A stretch of 64,000 nt of DNA from positions 1 to 64,000 of the forward strand of contig JAFXTC010000057.1 in assembly GCA_017525235.1 (NCBI GenBank), in the 5' to 3' direction. Positions within the stretch are counted from its first letter, which is position 1. Every line of letters starts with the position of its first letter. The notes under the pieces were generated by a model, which saw only the letters and a program-made list of their open reading frames with translations, was not told where the DNA came from and did not search any database. A program made the translations under genes and the position numbers. This stretch comes from Bacteroidaceae bacterium. Lineage in GTDB: Bacteria; Bacteroidota; Bacteroidia; Bacteroidales; Bacteroidaceae. This document shows positions 7,463 to 15,556 of the stretch, piece by piece.

Positions 7463-10400
7463 TTACTTCTTTATATCGTTAAGCATGAGAATCCTCTTGT
7501 CTTCGACCATCTTGCGGAAGTCGGGAGCATCTTTGGTAGATGGTGCTGGGGCAAAATAATGTTTTTCGCTGAAGTTGCGCCAGACAAGGAAGTAACTGAG
7601 AGGGTATTTCTGAATTTGTGGCTTTAGCACACGTGTCCACCACGTTGGGTCGGGAAGATTCTGATAGCCACATTCCGTGAGGGCCACAAGGCGGTCCGTT
7701 TTTTTGGCATACTCGCAGAGCATGGTAAGGTCTTTGTTCAGCGTGCCCGTGAAAGCATCCTCGTCACTGGATTGCTGATAAGCATCAAGGCCGATGATGT
7801 CCACGCGGTCATCACCTGGGTAAGAATCCATGTCATCGTCTTTCATACCGTAATTAGGACTCCAACTCCAAACGATATTTGTTAGCTCATCAGCCAAAAG
7901 CTTGTCTTGCAACATATTCCATAGTGCCTTGTATTCCTTGGCTGTGCAGAGTCCCTTGCCCCACCAGAACCAACCGCCGCTGTTCTCGTGCCAGGGACGG
8001 AAGATAACGGGTACAGGCTGGCCGTGTTCGTCCTTCAAAGAACGGAGAAAAGCAGAGAGACGTTGCATCCACTGTTGGAACTTCTGATGCTGGCTGCCGT
8101 CAGGGAGGATGCTTCGAACAGTGCTGGCATTCTTGTTGTCCCATGCTGTGCCACCCGTTAGTGGATTGCGCGGATGCCACGAGATAGTAGCGATACCGCC
8201 GCGACGCACATGTGCTAGCAACTCTTCGCGCATGCGCACGAAAGGTACACTGTCCAGACTTTTGGTATCGCCCATTTCAATACCGCCAAGTTCGAAGCCC
8301 ATCACGGCGGGGTAGTCGCCACAGACGGCAAGCACATCCGAGTGGCCGCGGTCCCACTTCCAGCCGAGGCCATAGAACGGGTCGTCTTGATGACCAAACA
8401 TGATGCCACGGGTACTGAGGTCTTTCAGGCGCAGGAACAATGCTTCTCTGCCATGCGAACTCGTCGGGTAGAGTGGCTGAATTGCAGGAACAACAGTTTG
8501 CGTGGCCTGTGTACGACCGATGGGCGTAATCTTCAGATTGTCAAAATATGGAGTAGAGACACGGCGCTCTTTCAAAGGAGCTATTAAGCCTGCCATGCCC
8601 TTGCCGTAGTGGTCCGAAGTGGCCTGCACGACCTCAGTGCCATCGACATATCCCGTAATCCGGTCACCCTGAAAGCGCAGTTTGAGGTTATGCCATTCGA
8701 GGCCTGAGACATTGCTGAGCACGGCCTCTGCCAACGTGTATTCGCCGCCAACCTCTACGTCCTTTCGGGCGAGGATGATAGCTTGCTGTTCCTTGTCGCC
8801 AATGAGCTCTTTCTTGTCGAGCTTTCCGCGGGTGAGGACGAGTGTCACCTTCCCCTGATCATCCATCTTCAGGTAGTAACCCTTGGCCCAGATGCCGTAA
8901 CCGGAACCCACGTCGCAGAGGCGACCCATCACGCCGGCCTCGTCGCCAGGATTAAGATATACGTCAGCACTGATTTCGTAGTCCTGCCAGTCTGCATCGC
9001 CCAGGATGGTGTAGTGATGCCATTCCGGGGCCCAACTGAGGGTATGGGAACCGACGGTTTGACGGAGGCAAAGGCCATCACGTGAGGGTGCTGGCTCTAG
9101 TTCATAGCATCCAATCAAATCTGCCAGATAATGGGGAAGATATCCCCACTCGGAAGGATTCTCGTACTGCTCGAAGTCATCCTCGTATGGGATAGGGAAG
9201 GGTTGGGATACTGGAATATTGTCAAACGTCCCTTTCTGCTGCCCCGTCACCGTGGAGAGGGAATAGACAGCATCGGGCTTCAAGGTAATGGAGAAACCAC
9301 GGCCCTTGGGAGTGATGTCCTTCAAGCGCACGAACTGTTGCAGCGAGTCGCTATACCATACGCAGAGCTTACCCTCGGCAAGCCCGTCGGTCACCTCTAT
9401 CTTAATCTTCTGTGCTTTCTTCGCCCCCTTCGTCTCGGCAATGATGCTGTAGTCGCCCGTCTGTGGGTCGCGCATCGTCACCATCGAGCCACCACCAGGC
9501 AGATTCAGACAACCATCGTCGATGTAACGCCAGCCTACTTTTGTGAACTGGCCGTAATGGGCATAGCCCCACAGCGCTTCACGTACAAGGTAGTGGCCGC
9601 TCCACGGTTCCTGAGCAAGGAGCATCGGTGGTTCCTTGCTATAAGGCTCCAACGGATATGTAGCGCCGATATCATACCAGTTAACGACCTTGGTTGCTCC
9701 GCTGATGATGTAGTTCAGATTGAAGCATTTCACGATGCTGATGAGACAGTCGAAGCCAGGGAGATACACGTGGTCCTCGCTGTTCCAAATGGGCTTGCCC
9801 ATGTCCTCTGCCATCTTGCGTTCTTCAGAAGTCAATTGTATCTCGCTGAACGTATGAGCACAAACGGCATCGAGCGCATCCCTAAGTTCCGGGTCCTCCT
9901 GCATCCGCTTGAGAAAGTCCATTTTCTTGTCGCCCCAATTGCCGAAGCCGTGCAGCTTTACGTCCCGGAAGCCCCGTTCGTTCATGGCTCTGCGCAGGTG
10001 CTTGGCGAAGTCGGAGTTCCATCCCTTTTCGTTGTGGCAGCCTAAAGCATCCAGCTCTAGACCATGCACCTCACGCAGTCCCTGAAGCCAATCCACGTAG
10101 TAATCCACCATATTGTCTGACCAGTAATTGCCCACCCAGGCAGGGGCACTCCACGATGTAGCATCGAGGGCAAGCGCCGGATTACGCCGTTTCGCCTCCT
10201 GCATCACCCACCACATATAGCCACGCAGGTAGTTGTGGTCGCCTTGACTGTGGCTGTGTGATGGCATCGACCCCTGCGTACTATTGCCGTCACCGGGAAT
10301 TTCCGCCAGTAGTGTGCTGACGCTTGCGCCAAACATTGGTCGATAGACCATATCCATGATCTGTGAGCGCTGAGGATCTGGGTAGTCTTTCAATAATACA

Positions 10401-10543
10401 GAAGTGGCACCGCCACCATTCACGGCTCCGATGCCGTCGAACTGTTTGCCTGTGGCGCTAGCGTCCAACTGAATGGTCTGTGCCTTGGCGCCACCAAATA
10501 AAAGGCTCAATACTGCCCCAATGAATAGATATCTTCTTATCAT
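7463..10543 (-). CDS. Secreted GH59 galactocerebrosidase-like / GH26 mannanase fusion
   Basis: 1026 residues with a signal peptide (cleavage near AKA-Q, residue 21). Residues about 25-440 resemble GH59 galactocerebrosidase: FDGIGAVNGGGATSVLL, EAKRRNP, acid/base Glu172 in CHNEKGW, nucleophile Glu256 in WNSEDH, AQEPWSGHYLV. Residues about 450-675 form the lectin-like beta-sandwich that follows in GH59 enzymes (QPFPIPYEDDFEQY...YFDNLKI). Residues about 695-1026 are a GH26 endo-mannanase domain: GHQDDPFYG, acid/base Glu853 in RPWHENSGGWFWWG, nucleophile Glu957 in LTECGY. The pairing suggests removal of beta-galactosyl groups together with cutting of the mannan chain, perhaps on a galactosylated mannan. 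The start overlaps the upstream GH26 gene by ATGA. Confidence 0.93.
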   Translation of the reverse strand: MIRRYLFIGAVLSLLFGGAKAQTIQLDASATGKQFDGIGAVNGGGATSVLLKDYPDPQRSQIMDMVYRPMFGASVSTLLAEIPGDGNSTQGSMPSHSHSQGDHNYLRGYMWWVMQEAKRRNPALALDATSWSAPAWVGNYWSDNMVDYYVDWLQGLREVHGLELDALGCHNEKGWNSDFAKHLRRAMNERGFRDVKLHGFGNWGDKKMDFLKRMQEDPELRDALDAVCAHTFSEIQLTSEERKMAEDMGKPIWNSEDHVYLPGFDCLISIVKCFNLNYIISGATKVVNWYDIGATYPLEPYSKEPPMLLAQEPWSGHYLVREALWGYAHYGQFTKVGWRYIDDGCLNLPGGGSMVTMRDPQTGDYSIIAETKGAKKAQKIKIEVTDGLAEGKLCVWYSDSLQQFVRLKDITPKGRGFSITLKPDAVYSLSTVTGQQKGTFDNIPVSQPFPIPYEDDFEQYENPSEWGYLPHYLADLIGCYELEPAPSRDGLCLRQTVGSHTLSWAPEWHHYTILGDADWQDYEISADVYLNPGDEAGVMGRLCDVGSGYGIWAKGYYLKMDDQGKVTLVLTRGKLDKKELIGDKEQQAIILARKDVEVGGEYTLAEAVLSNVSGLEWHNLKLRFQGDRITGYVDGTEVVQATSDHYGKGMAGLIAPLKERRVSTPYFDNLKITPIGRTQATQTVVPAIQPLYPTSSHGREALFLRLKDLSTRGIMFGHQDDPFYGLGWKWDRGHSDVLAVCGDYPAVMGFELGGIEMGDTKSLDSVPFVRMREELLAHVRRGGIATISWHPRNPLTGGTAWDNKNASTVRSILPDGSQHQKFQQWMQRLSAFLRSLKDEHGQPVPVIFRPWHENSGGWFWWGKGLCTAKEYKALWNMLQDKLLADELTNIVWSWSPNYGMKDDDMDSYPGDDRVDIIGLDAYQQSSDEDAFTGTLNKDLTMLCEYAKKTDRLVALTECGYQNLPDPTWWTRVLKPQIQKYPLSYFLVWRNFSEKHYFAPAPSTKDAPDFRKMVEDKRILMLNDIKK

Positions 10544-11721
10544 TTTCCAATATATTTCTTTCCATTCTTAATATAGATGCCACGTTGGCCCTCCGTACAA
10601 GGGCGTCCAAAGAGGTCATAGACACCGGAGGGCGCGAATGTTTGCTCAGTCTGAACAGCATTTATGCTTGTTTGCAATTCCCGTTTGAAGTCTTCACGCG
10701 AGAGGACATAATCGTTGGAGAAAGCTTCTGTCCACCAAGCAGCATTGCAATGGGTGTGGTCCGTACTTTGGAAGTCGACACTGTTGGGGTCTTTAGTACG
10801 GTCGTAGTCATACCACGGCGCGAAGTACAACCACCTGCTGCCGCCTTGCCACTGAGCACTGATTTTAGCCAAACTTCCACATTCGGTGAGGGCAATCAAC
10901 TTGTCGGGAGAGTTTTGTTTCAACATGTTGAAACACTTCGTGCGGATGTTGCTGGCGCTGCTATTGTTGTAGATATCAATGCCCACGATATCCACATATT
11001 CATCGCCTGGGTACCATTTGTATCCGTCGCTGTAGGGCTTGTTCCACTCTGCTGCCGATGTCCACACCCAGATGAGGTTGTTGAGACCATGGTGGTTGGT
11101 GAACCGGTCGTACATCACACGCCACAGCTCGTTGCAGGCGTCGGCGTCGAGTCCCCACCAGAACCAGCGGCCACCAGCTTCGTGCAACGGACGCCACAAT
11201 ACAGGTATTTTGCGCTGTTTGAGTTTCTTGAGGGTGGAGGCCACCTTGTCGATGTCCTTCATCATCTGCTTGTACTCTGCCGACTCCGGCTCGAAGATTT
11301 TACGCACGTCGAAGCTGGTCTGATTGTCACCTGTGCCTGGAGTGCAGGTCCAGTCCTGACCGTCGTTGGTCGGCATGTTCCAATGCCACATGCAACCTAC
11401 GATGCCACCATTCTTATTCCAGTTAACAACCTCGGTGACATTACTGTAGTCAATCCAATTGGATGGCGAGAATGGCAGGTGTATGAAATCAAAGAAGTTG
11501 ATGGCAGGCCACTTACCCGTGTGCTGATACACCCATTTGGCTTCGTTGATGTTCCAGTTGACGTTAGCGGTGCATCCGGAGATGATCTTCTCGCCGTAGA
11601 TCTCATTAAAGCATTTCAGCAGGGCCTCGGCCTCAGCCGACAACTGACGCGTTTCCTGTGCCGAAATGCCACCCACAAAGAATAGCATCAGCAGGACATG
11701 CAAAAATCTTTGGCATTTCAT
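10540..11721 (-). CDS. Secreted GH26 endo-beta-1,4-mannanase
   Basis: About 393 residues from the ATG at 11719-11721. Thirteen codons upstream also lack stops, but only this Met starts a good signal peptide (CQRFLHVLLMLFFVGGISAQ). The GH26 domain fills residues about 25-355, with acid/base Glu in VLWRPLHEAGGRWFWWG and nucleophile Glu in IALTECGS. The C-terminus GVYDLFGRPCTEGQRGIYI and KNGKKYIGK is a type IX secretion-like sorting tail. It is the first gene of the mannan operon, 36 bases after the -7 box at 11757-11765. Its likely job is release of mannobiose outside the cell. Confidence 0.95.
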   Translation of the reverse strand: MKCQRFLHVLLMLFFVGGISAQETRQLSAEAEALLKCFNEIYGEKIISGCTANVNWNINEAKWVYQHTGKWPAINFFDFIHLPFSPSNWIDYSNVTEVVNWNKNGGIVGCMWHWNMPTNDGQDWTCTPGTGDNQTSFDVRKIFEPESAEYKQMMKDIDKVASTLKKLKQRKIPVLWRPLHEAGGRWFWWGLDADACNELWRVMYDRFTNHHGLNNLIWVWTSAAEWNKPYSDGYKWYPGDEYVDIVGIDIYNNSSASNIRTKCFNMLKQNSPDKLIALTECGSLAKISAQWQGGSRWLYFAPWYDYDRTKDPNSVDFQSTDHTHCNAAWWTEAFSNDYVLSREDFKRELQTSINAVQTEQTFAPSGVYDLFGRPCTEGQRGIYIKNGKKYIGK

Positions 11722-11756
11722 AGTTATATGGTGTTTATGAGGGTTAAAATACAGTT

Positions 11757-11804
11757 GCAAAGATATGCTCTTCTTAAAATCAATGCCGACACAATTTTAG
11801 CCAT
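11757..11804 (-). promoter_or_regulatory. Promoter and motif-carrying operator of the mannan operon
   Basis: On the minus strand the -7 box TATCTTTGC lies at 11757-11765. Upstream of it is the motif ATGGCTAAAATTGTGTC, written on plus as GACACAATTTTAGCCAT at 11788-11804. There is no TTTG at -33; the motif covers that place. The same 17 bases occur upstream of the gene at 13150-14130 at the same distance (first base 23 past the box). This is the usual geometry of an activator that replaces the -33 contact; the AraC protein encoded next door is the natural candidate. Confidence 0.7.
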
Positions 11805-11819
11805 TAATGACACATCATG

Positions 11820-12749
11820 TCAAACGATAATCTTTTTCTTCTGATAGTTTTCTCGGAACTCTGTTGGAGAACACCCCTTTCGTTTGCGGAACAGACGGTT
11901 AAAGTTGGATAGTGTATTGAATCCGCATTCATAACAGATACCCTGCACCGTGTCGGTTGAATCCACAAGTTGACGGGCTGCCATACCGATTCGCACATCC
12001 ACAATGTAGTCAGACAGTGTACGTCCTGTACGTTTATGAAAAAAGCGAGAAAAAGCAACAGGTGTCATTCCTGTTAAATCCGCTAGTGTCTCCAGGCGCA
12101 CGTCCTCATGAAAATGACTGGAAATATACTCTTGAACTTTTGCTACTCGACGGCTCTCGCTGCGTGTTTCAATGCGGGCAAAAGAAGAACTGGAGAGTGT
12201 TCGTGCGTCCTCGGATAGTGATAGGTCGTATAGCAGTTCAAGGAAGTTTAAAACGGCATGGAAACCATTTTGTTGATGTGTCAATTCGTCTAATCTCCCA
12301 TATATTTTCATAATGGTGAGTTGTGAAAAGGCAAGACCGCATTGGGCACGCTCTAGCATCTTGCGGATAGGGTGGAATTGGTTCTTGTTGAGTAAACTTT
12401 CCGGAAGCACATCAGAGGTGAACTGTATTGTTATTTCGCGTATATCCGTGCCTGTACACTCCCCTTGCTCCCATACATGTTCCAAGTTCGGACTGGTTAT
12501 GAGCACCAAATCGTAGTCGCCAATTACTTCGCTATGGTCACCAACCGTACGCTGTACACCAGCGGCATTAGTTAGAAAATTGAGTTCATACTCAGGGTGA
12601 CTGTGAATGGGGAAATCAAAAGCTGACTTGTGTCGGTCGGCAATGTAAAAACAATCACGCTCAGACAAAGGCGTAATCTCACGCATGACAGATGTTGTTG
12701 GATTGAAGTCTTGGCTCATAGTGTTTGTTGATATTGATTCGTGCTTCAA
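11820..12749 (-). CDS. AraC-family transcription regulator of the mannan locus
   Basis: 309 residues. The N-terminal half is a cupin-like sugar-sensing domain (DFPIHSHPEYELNFLTNAAG, DLVLITSPNLEHVW). The C-terminal 100 residues hold two HTH motifs: VRLETLADLTGMTPVAFSRFF and VQGICYECGFNTLSNFNRLFRKRKGCSPTEFR, the second being the AraC signature. The start could also be Met11 (12719). The gene lies between the mannanase operon and the secreted-protein gene at 13150, both of which carry the shared promoter motif, so it probably activates both in response to a mannan breakdown product. This link is inferred from position. Confidence 0.92.
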   Translation of the reverse strand: MKHESISTNTMSQDFNPTTSVMREITPLSERDCFYIADRHKSAFDFPIHSHPEYELNFLTNAAGVQRTVGDHSEVIGDYDLVLITSPNLEHVWEQGECTGTDIREITIQFTSDVLPESLLNKNQFHPIRKMLERAQCGLAFSQLTIMKIYGRLDELTHQQNGFHAVLNFLELLYDLSLSEDARTLSSSSFARIETRSESRRVAKVQEYISSHFHEDVRLETLADLTGMTPVAFSRFFHKRTGRTLSDYIVDVRIGMAARQLVDSTDTVQGICYECGFNTLSNFNRLFRKRKGCSPTEFRENYQKKKIIV

Positions 12750-12835
12750 AGGTACTTATTCTCTTTAACTTTGCAAAATAAAGTGGCACGAAAGTCGCAC
12801 AACACCTCTTTTTTTACCTTATTTATATCCCTTAG

Positions 12836-12870
12836 ATAAAAAGGGGAACTCTGCATCACAGCAGTTCCCC
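12836..12870 (-). terminator. Terminator of the 13150-12932 transcript
   Basis: GGGGAACT at 12843-12850 pairs with AGTTCCCC at 12863-12870 (8-bp stem, 12-base loop). On the minus strand the hairpin is followed by TTTTTATC. It lies just downstream of the small gene at 12932 and separates it from the AraC gene. Confidence 0.75.
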
Positions 12871-12931
12871 TCTCTTTTAACATAGATATTAACTTACGAC
12901 CTTTAAGACGTTCAGAATGTCAAGTCATTTT

Positions 12932-13111
12932 TTATTCATTGTTCCAGTCATCATCCCATACGGAATGGCCCATTTTCTCCTTAACGAGGTCTGTCATGAC
13001 ATCCTCTTCTTCGTAAGTTTTATCAGAGACATCCATAGTACTTATCGCCACCATTCCATGAGAATGAATTTCCACAACAGTAACATTGGGTATAATATAT
13101 GTACGTTTCAT
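12932..13111 (-). CDS. Small acidic protein, MKRTYIIPN type
   Basis: A 59-residue protein (MKRTYIIPNVTVVEIHSHGM...) ending in the acidic, Trp-rich WDDDWNNE. Many Prevotella genomes carry short proteins opening MK(K/R)TYI.P...V..I and ending acidic; their role is unknown to me. There is no classical signal peptide. It begins about 40 bases after the stop of the secreted-protein gene, and the terminator at 12836 follows, so the two probably share a transcript. The conserved opening and acidic end argue against a chance ORF. Confidence 0.65.
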   Translation of the reverse strand: MKRTYIIPNVTVVEIHSHGMVAISTMDVSDKTYEEEDVMTDLVKEKMGHSVWDDDWNNE

Positions 13112-13149
13112 CATGCCTTTATCTTTAATACGTTATCAACTAATGATGT

Positions 13150-14130
13150 TCACTTAAAGTAGACCTTACGGCCACCAACGATGTACAAACCACGTGTGGG
13201 ATTTGACACACGCACACCGCTAAGGGTGTAAATGGCATTGTCTTGGACGGAAGTTTGGAGTGTGCTAATGCCCGTTTCCTCATCGGAGAAGATAAGGCTC
13301 ACGCCTTTGACTCCAGCGGCAGGAGTAATGTCTGTTGTTGTCTCAAGGTATGCTTTCTTCGCACCTAATGTGTGATCTTTAGTGAGTTTGTAGAAGGCAA
13401 TGTCATCACTGCTGTTTTTTGCAAAGATGTAGTGATATATGCCTTCTGTTGAAGCAGTCACCGAACTGCCGTTTACGCATTGTTTCAAGTAATTCACAGA
13501 GGGATAGTGGGCTTCGCTTGCAACGGGAACATCATACGTCCCTGTTTCTCCCATCAGTATGTACCCCTGCCAATCCCATGTCGTTTCCGTAGATGTCAAG
13601 GTAACCTGACCCTTGGTGACGGCAGATGCATAATATGCCGTGATGCCTGTTCCTGCGAAATTCAGTTTCTTGTCGCAGCTCCAAGTGCAGATGCCGTCTG
13701 TGCCAATAACTACTTCTACGATATTAGGATTGTCTACCAACTTTGACACCTTGTTAATGGTGCTGTTTTCACCTTTGTATATATAAATGTTCATGCCAGC
13801 GAGGGCTGTGATGTCATCGTCGGTCAACGTGAAATCCTTGTATGTCTCGCCGCCGTTGACCCAAGGCCACTGGTTGTCGATAGAGGGAATGGTCGTTTCA
13901 CTCCAACCATTGCCTGCTCCTTTGTAGCAGATCTTAAAATTGGCACCACCTACAGGGACTGTTACATAGACACGCAGCACGTTGCCAGCCTTCAAAGCGG
14001 TGACCGTCTCTGAGTTGAGTCCTACTCCGTCCGTGTAAGTGTCTTCCCACAAGGTCGTTTCTGTGATCTTTGCACCAACGCCAACAGATGCCGAGAGCAT
14101 CATCATTAAAATAGTAAATTTCTTTTTCAT
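13150..14130 (-). CDS. Secreted protein with sorting-like tail, probable glycan binder
   Basis: 326 residues, signal peptide 1-20 (KKKFTILMMMLSASVGVGA). The middle is beta-rich with many Trp and Tyr (NGWSETTIPSIDNQWPWVNGG, TWDWQGYILMGETGTYDVP), as in carbohydrate-binding or lectin-like modules. No catalytic motif is visible. The C-terminus NAIYTLSGVRVSNPTRGLYI and GGRKVYFK is a type IX-like sorting tail. Its promoter carries the same motif, at the same spacing, as the mannanase operon, so it is probably induced together with mannan breakdown. A mannan-binding surface or secreted protein is inferred, not shown. Confidence 0.8.
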   Translation of the reverse strand: MKKKFTILMMMLSASVGVGAKITETTLWEDTYTDGVGLNSETVTALKAGNVLRVYVTVPVGGANFKICYKGAGNGWSETTIPSIDNQWPWVNGGETYKDFTLTDDDITALAGMNIYIYKGENSTINKVSKLVDNPNIVEVVIGTDGICTWSCDKKLNFAGTGITAYYASAVTKGQVTLTSTETTWDWQGYILMGETGTYDVPVASEAHYPSVNYLKQCVNGSSVTASTEGIYHYIFAKNSSDDIAFYKLTKDHTLGAKKAYLETTTDITPAAGVKGVSLIFSDEETGISTLQTSVQDNAIYTLSGVRVSNPTRGLYIVGGRKVYFK

Positions 14131-14166
14131 TTAGCTTGCTTTATTTTAAGTTGGTTGATTTTGACC

Positions 14167-14259
14167 GCAAAGGACAACATTATAACACATAAGGATTGAC
14201 ACAATTTTAGCCATCACTAACACCTGGTTAAGAATGTGTCAGCGGTGGCTAAAATTGTG
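14167..14259 (-). promoter_or_regulatory. Second motif-carrying promoter of the mannan locus
   Basis: On the minus strand a weak -7 box GTCCTTTGC lies at 14167-14175, and GACACAATTTTAGCCAT (plus reading) at 14198-14214, again starting 23 bases past the box. A third, inverted copy of the core, TGGCTAAAATTGTG, is at 14246-14259 and could pair with CACAATTTTAGCCA at 14200-14213. The weak -7 box and missing -33 TTTG suggest dependence on an activator. The inverted copy may be a second binding site. Confidence 0.65.
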
Positions 14260-14286
14260 GAGGAAAAAAGAAAAGGGTTTGGACGT

Positions 14287-15522
14287 TTACTTCGCGAGCA
14301 TCGATTCTATACGTTCAATAATTTCCAAACACATGCGGCCATTGTGGTAGGGGCATTTCCAGAAGCCGGCATGGTCATCATCAAGATTAACACTGCCGTC
14401 TGCTCGGATGCTCCAATACCACTCTCCGTGTTTGTGGTCTATCAAGTGCTCCCTTATGTACTGCCAGCAGCGGAGAGCTTTCTGCAAGGCATCCTCATCA
14501 CCAAAATGCTGATAGATATTCAGGAAACCTACTACCGCCTCTGCCTGCACCCACCAATGACGGTCGTTGTCATCGCTCTCATATATCATAGAACCATCAG
14601 GTTGCAATCCTTTTTCGCTTGCTCGTGCCACTTTGCGAACAACAGGTTCTACCTTATTTAATATAGCCTCGTTGCCCAGTACCAATGTCGCTTCGTGCAT
14701 CAACCATGAACATTCTATGTCGTGGCCGTAGCTTTCAGTAGTGCTGCGGCGCGTCCAGTCCATATCGAAGAAAAGGTCAAGGTGATATGTTTCTGGATTA
14801 AGAATATGAGTACAGAAGATTCCAATAAGACTTTCGACCTTCAATCTTAATTCTTCGTCCTTCATTCCTGCTTTGCGCATTGCACGCAACAGGTTTGTAT
14901 ATGGTTCAATGATGTGCAGGTGTGTGTTCTGGCTCTTGGGATAGTTCTCGTCCTTGGCAGAGAGACGCATGTCTGCAATGGGTTGCCAATCGCGAGTGCA
15001 GGCTTCAATATACCCCCCATGTTCCTTGTCCCATGCATGGCGTTCAATAAGCTCAAAGAGTTGCAAGGCCATTTGCATGGCTTCTTCGTCACCTGTGGCA
15101 CGGGCGTATTCCGAAAAGCCGTACAGTATGAATCCTTGAGCGTAAAATTGTTTCTTGGTATCAAGTGGCTGTCCATCTGCCGTGATACTCCAGAACGTGC
15201 CACCATATTCCTTATCGACAAAATGTTCAAGGATATAGTTTTTTGTCATAGTGGCAGCATCCAGATAGTAGCGGTCTAAAAGCACTCTGTATGCTGCGCT
15301 CATTGTCCAAAGCAACCGGGCATAGAGGATGGCACCGCGTGGCGCATCCTCCTTTATCATGCCCTTTCCCGTCATCCGACCATACCAACCGCCCCGTTTT
15401 GTGTCAAGCATGTTGTTGAGCCAGAACGGTAGTATATTTTGTGTAAGACATTCTTGAACTTCATGGCATAAAGTGCGCAATAATGGCTCATCTGAAAGGA
15501 AAAGGCGTCTCATTGCTAGCAT
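14287..15522 (-). CDS. Mannobiose/cellobiose 2-epimerase (AGE family)
   Basis: 411 residues, an (alpha/alpha)6-barrel protein of the N-acylglucosamine 2-epimerase superfamily. Conserved histidines are visible in NTHLHIIEPYTNLLRA (His201, His203), SYGHDIECSWL (His267) and GFWKCPYHNGRMC (His393), with the Trp-rich pocket of cellobiose 2-epimerases. No signal peptide. Next to a GH130 mannosylglucose phosphorylase and a GPH symporter, the likely reaction is Man-beta-1,4-Man to Man-beta-1,4-Glc. The start may be Met1 or Met4. It is the last gene of a minus-strand cluster with the esterase, hydrolase and phosphatase genes (gaps of 23-44 bases). Confidence 0.93.
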   Translation of the reverse strand: MLAMRRLFLSDEPLLRTLCHEVQECLTQNILPFWLNNMLDTKRGGWYGRMTGKGMIKEDAPRGAILYARLLWTMSAAYRVLLDRYYLDAATMTKNYILEHFVDKEYGGTFWSITADGQPLDTKKQFYAQGFILYGFSEYARATGDEEAMQMALQLFELIERHAWDKEHGGYIEACTRDWQPIADMRLSAKDENYPKSQNTHLHIIEPYTNLLRAMRKAGMKDEELRLKVESLIGIFCTHILNPETYHLDLFFDMDWTRRSTTESYGHDIECSWLMHEATLVLGNEAILNKVEPVVRKVARASEKGLQPDGSMIYESDDNDRHWWVQAEAVVGFLNIYQHFGDEDALQKALRCWQYIREHLIDHKHGEWYWSIRADGSVNLDDDHAGFWKCPYHNGRMCLEIIERIESMLAK

Positions 15523-15556
15523 AGTGATGGGATTTCTTTATTCCAAACATGAATAA

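Noticed and set aside
9131-10045. Plus-strand ORF of 304 codons
   Set aside because: It lies antisense within the GH59-GH26 gene, whose catalytic motifs are unmistakable on the other strand. It is a shadow.
10585-11685. Plus-strand ORF of 366 codons
   Set aside because: It is antisense to the GH26 mannanase gene and is explained by codon bias of that gene.
14200-14259. Terminator of the epimerase cluster formed by the inverted motif copies
   Set aside because: The 14-bp arms could pair, but the 32-base loop and lack of a T run speak against it; the arms are better read as protein-binding sites since one copy recurs at the mannanase promoter.
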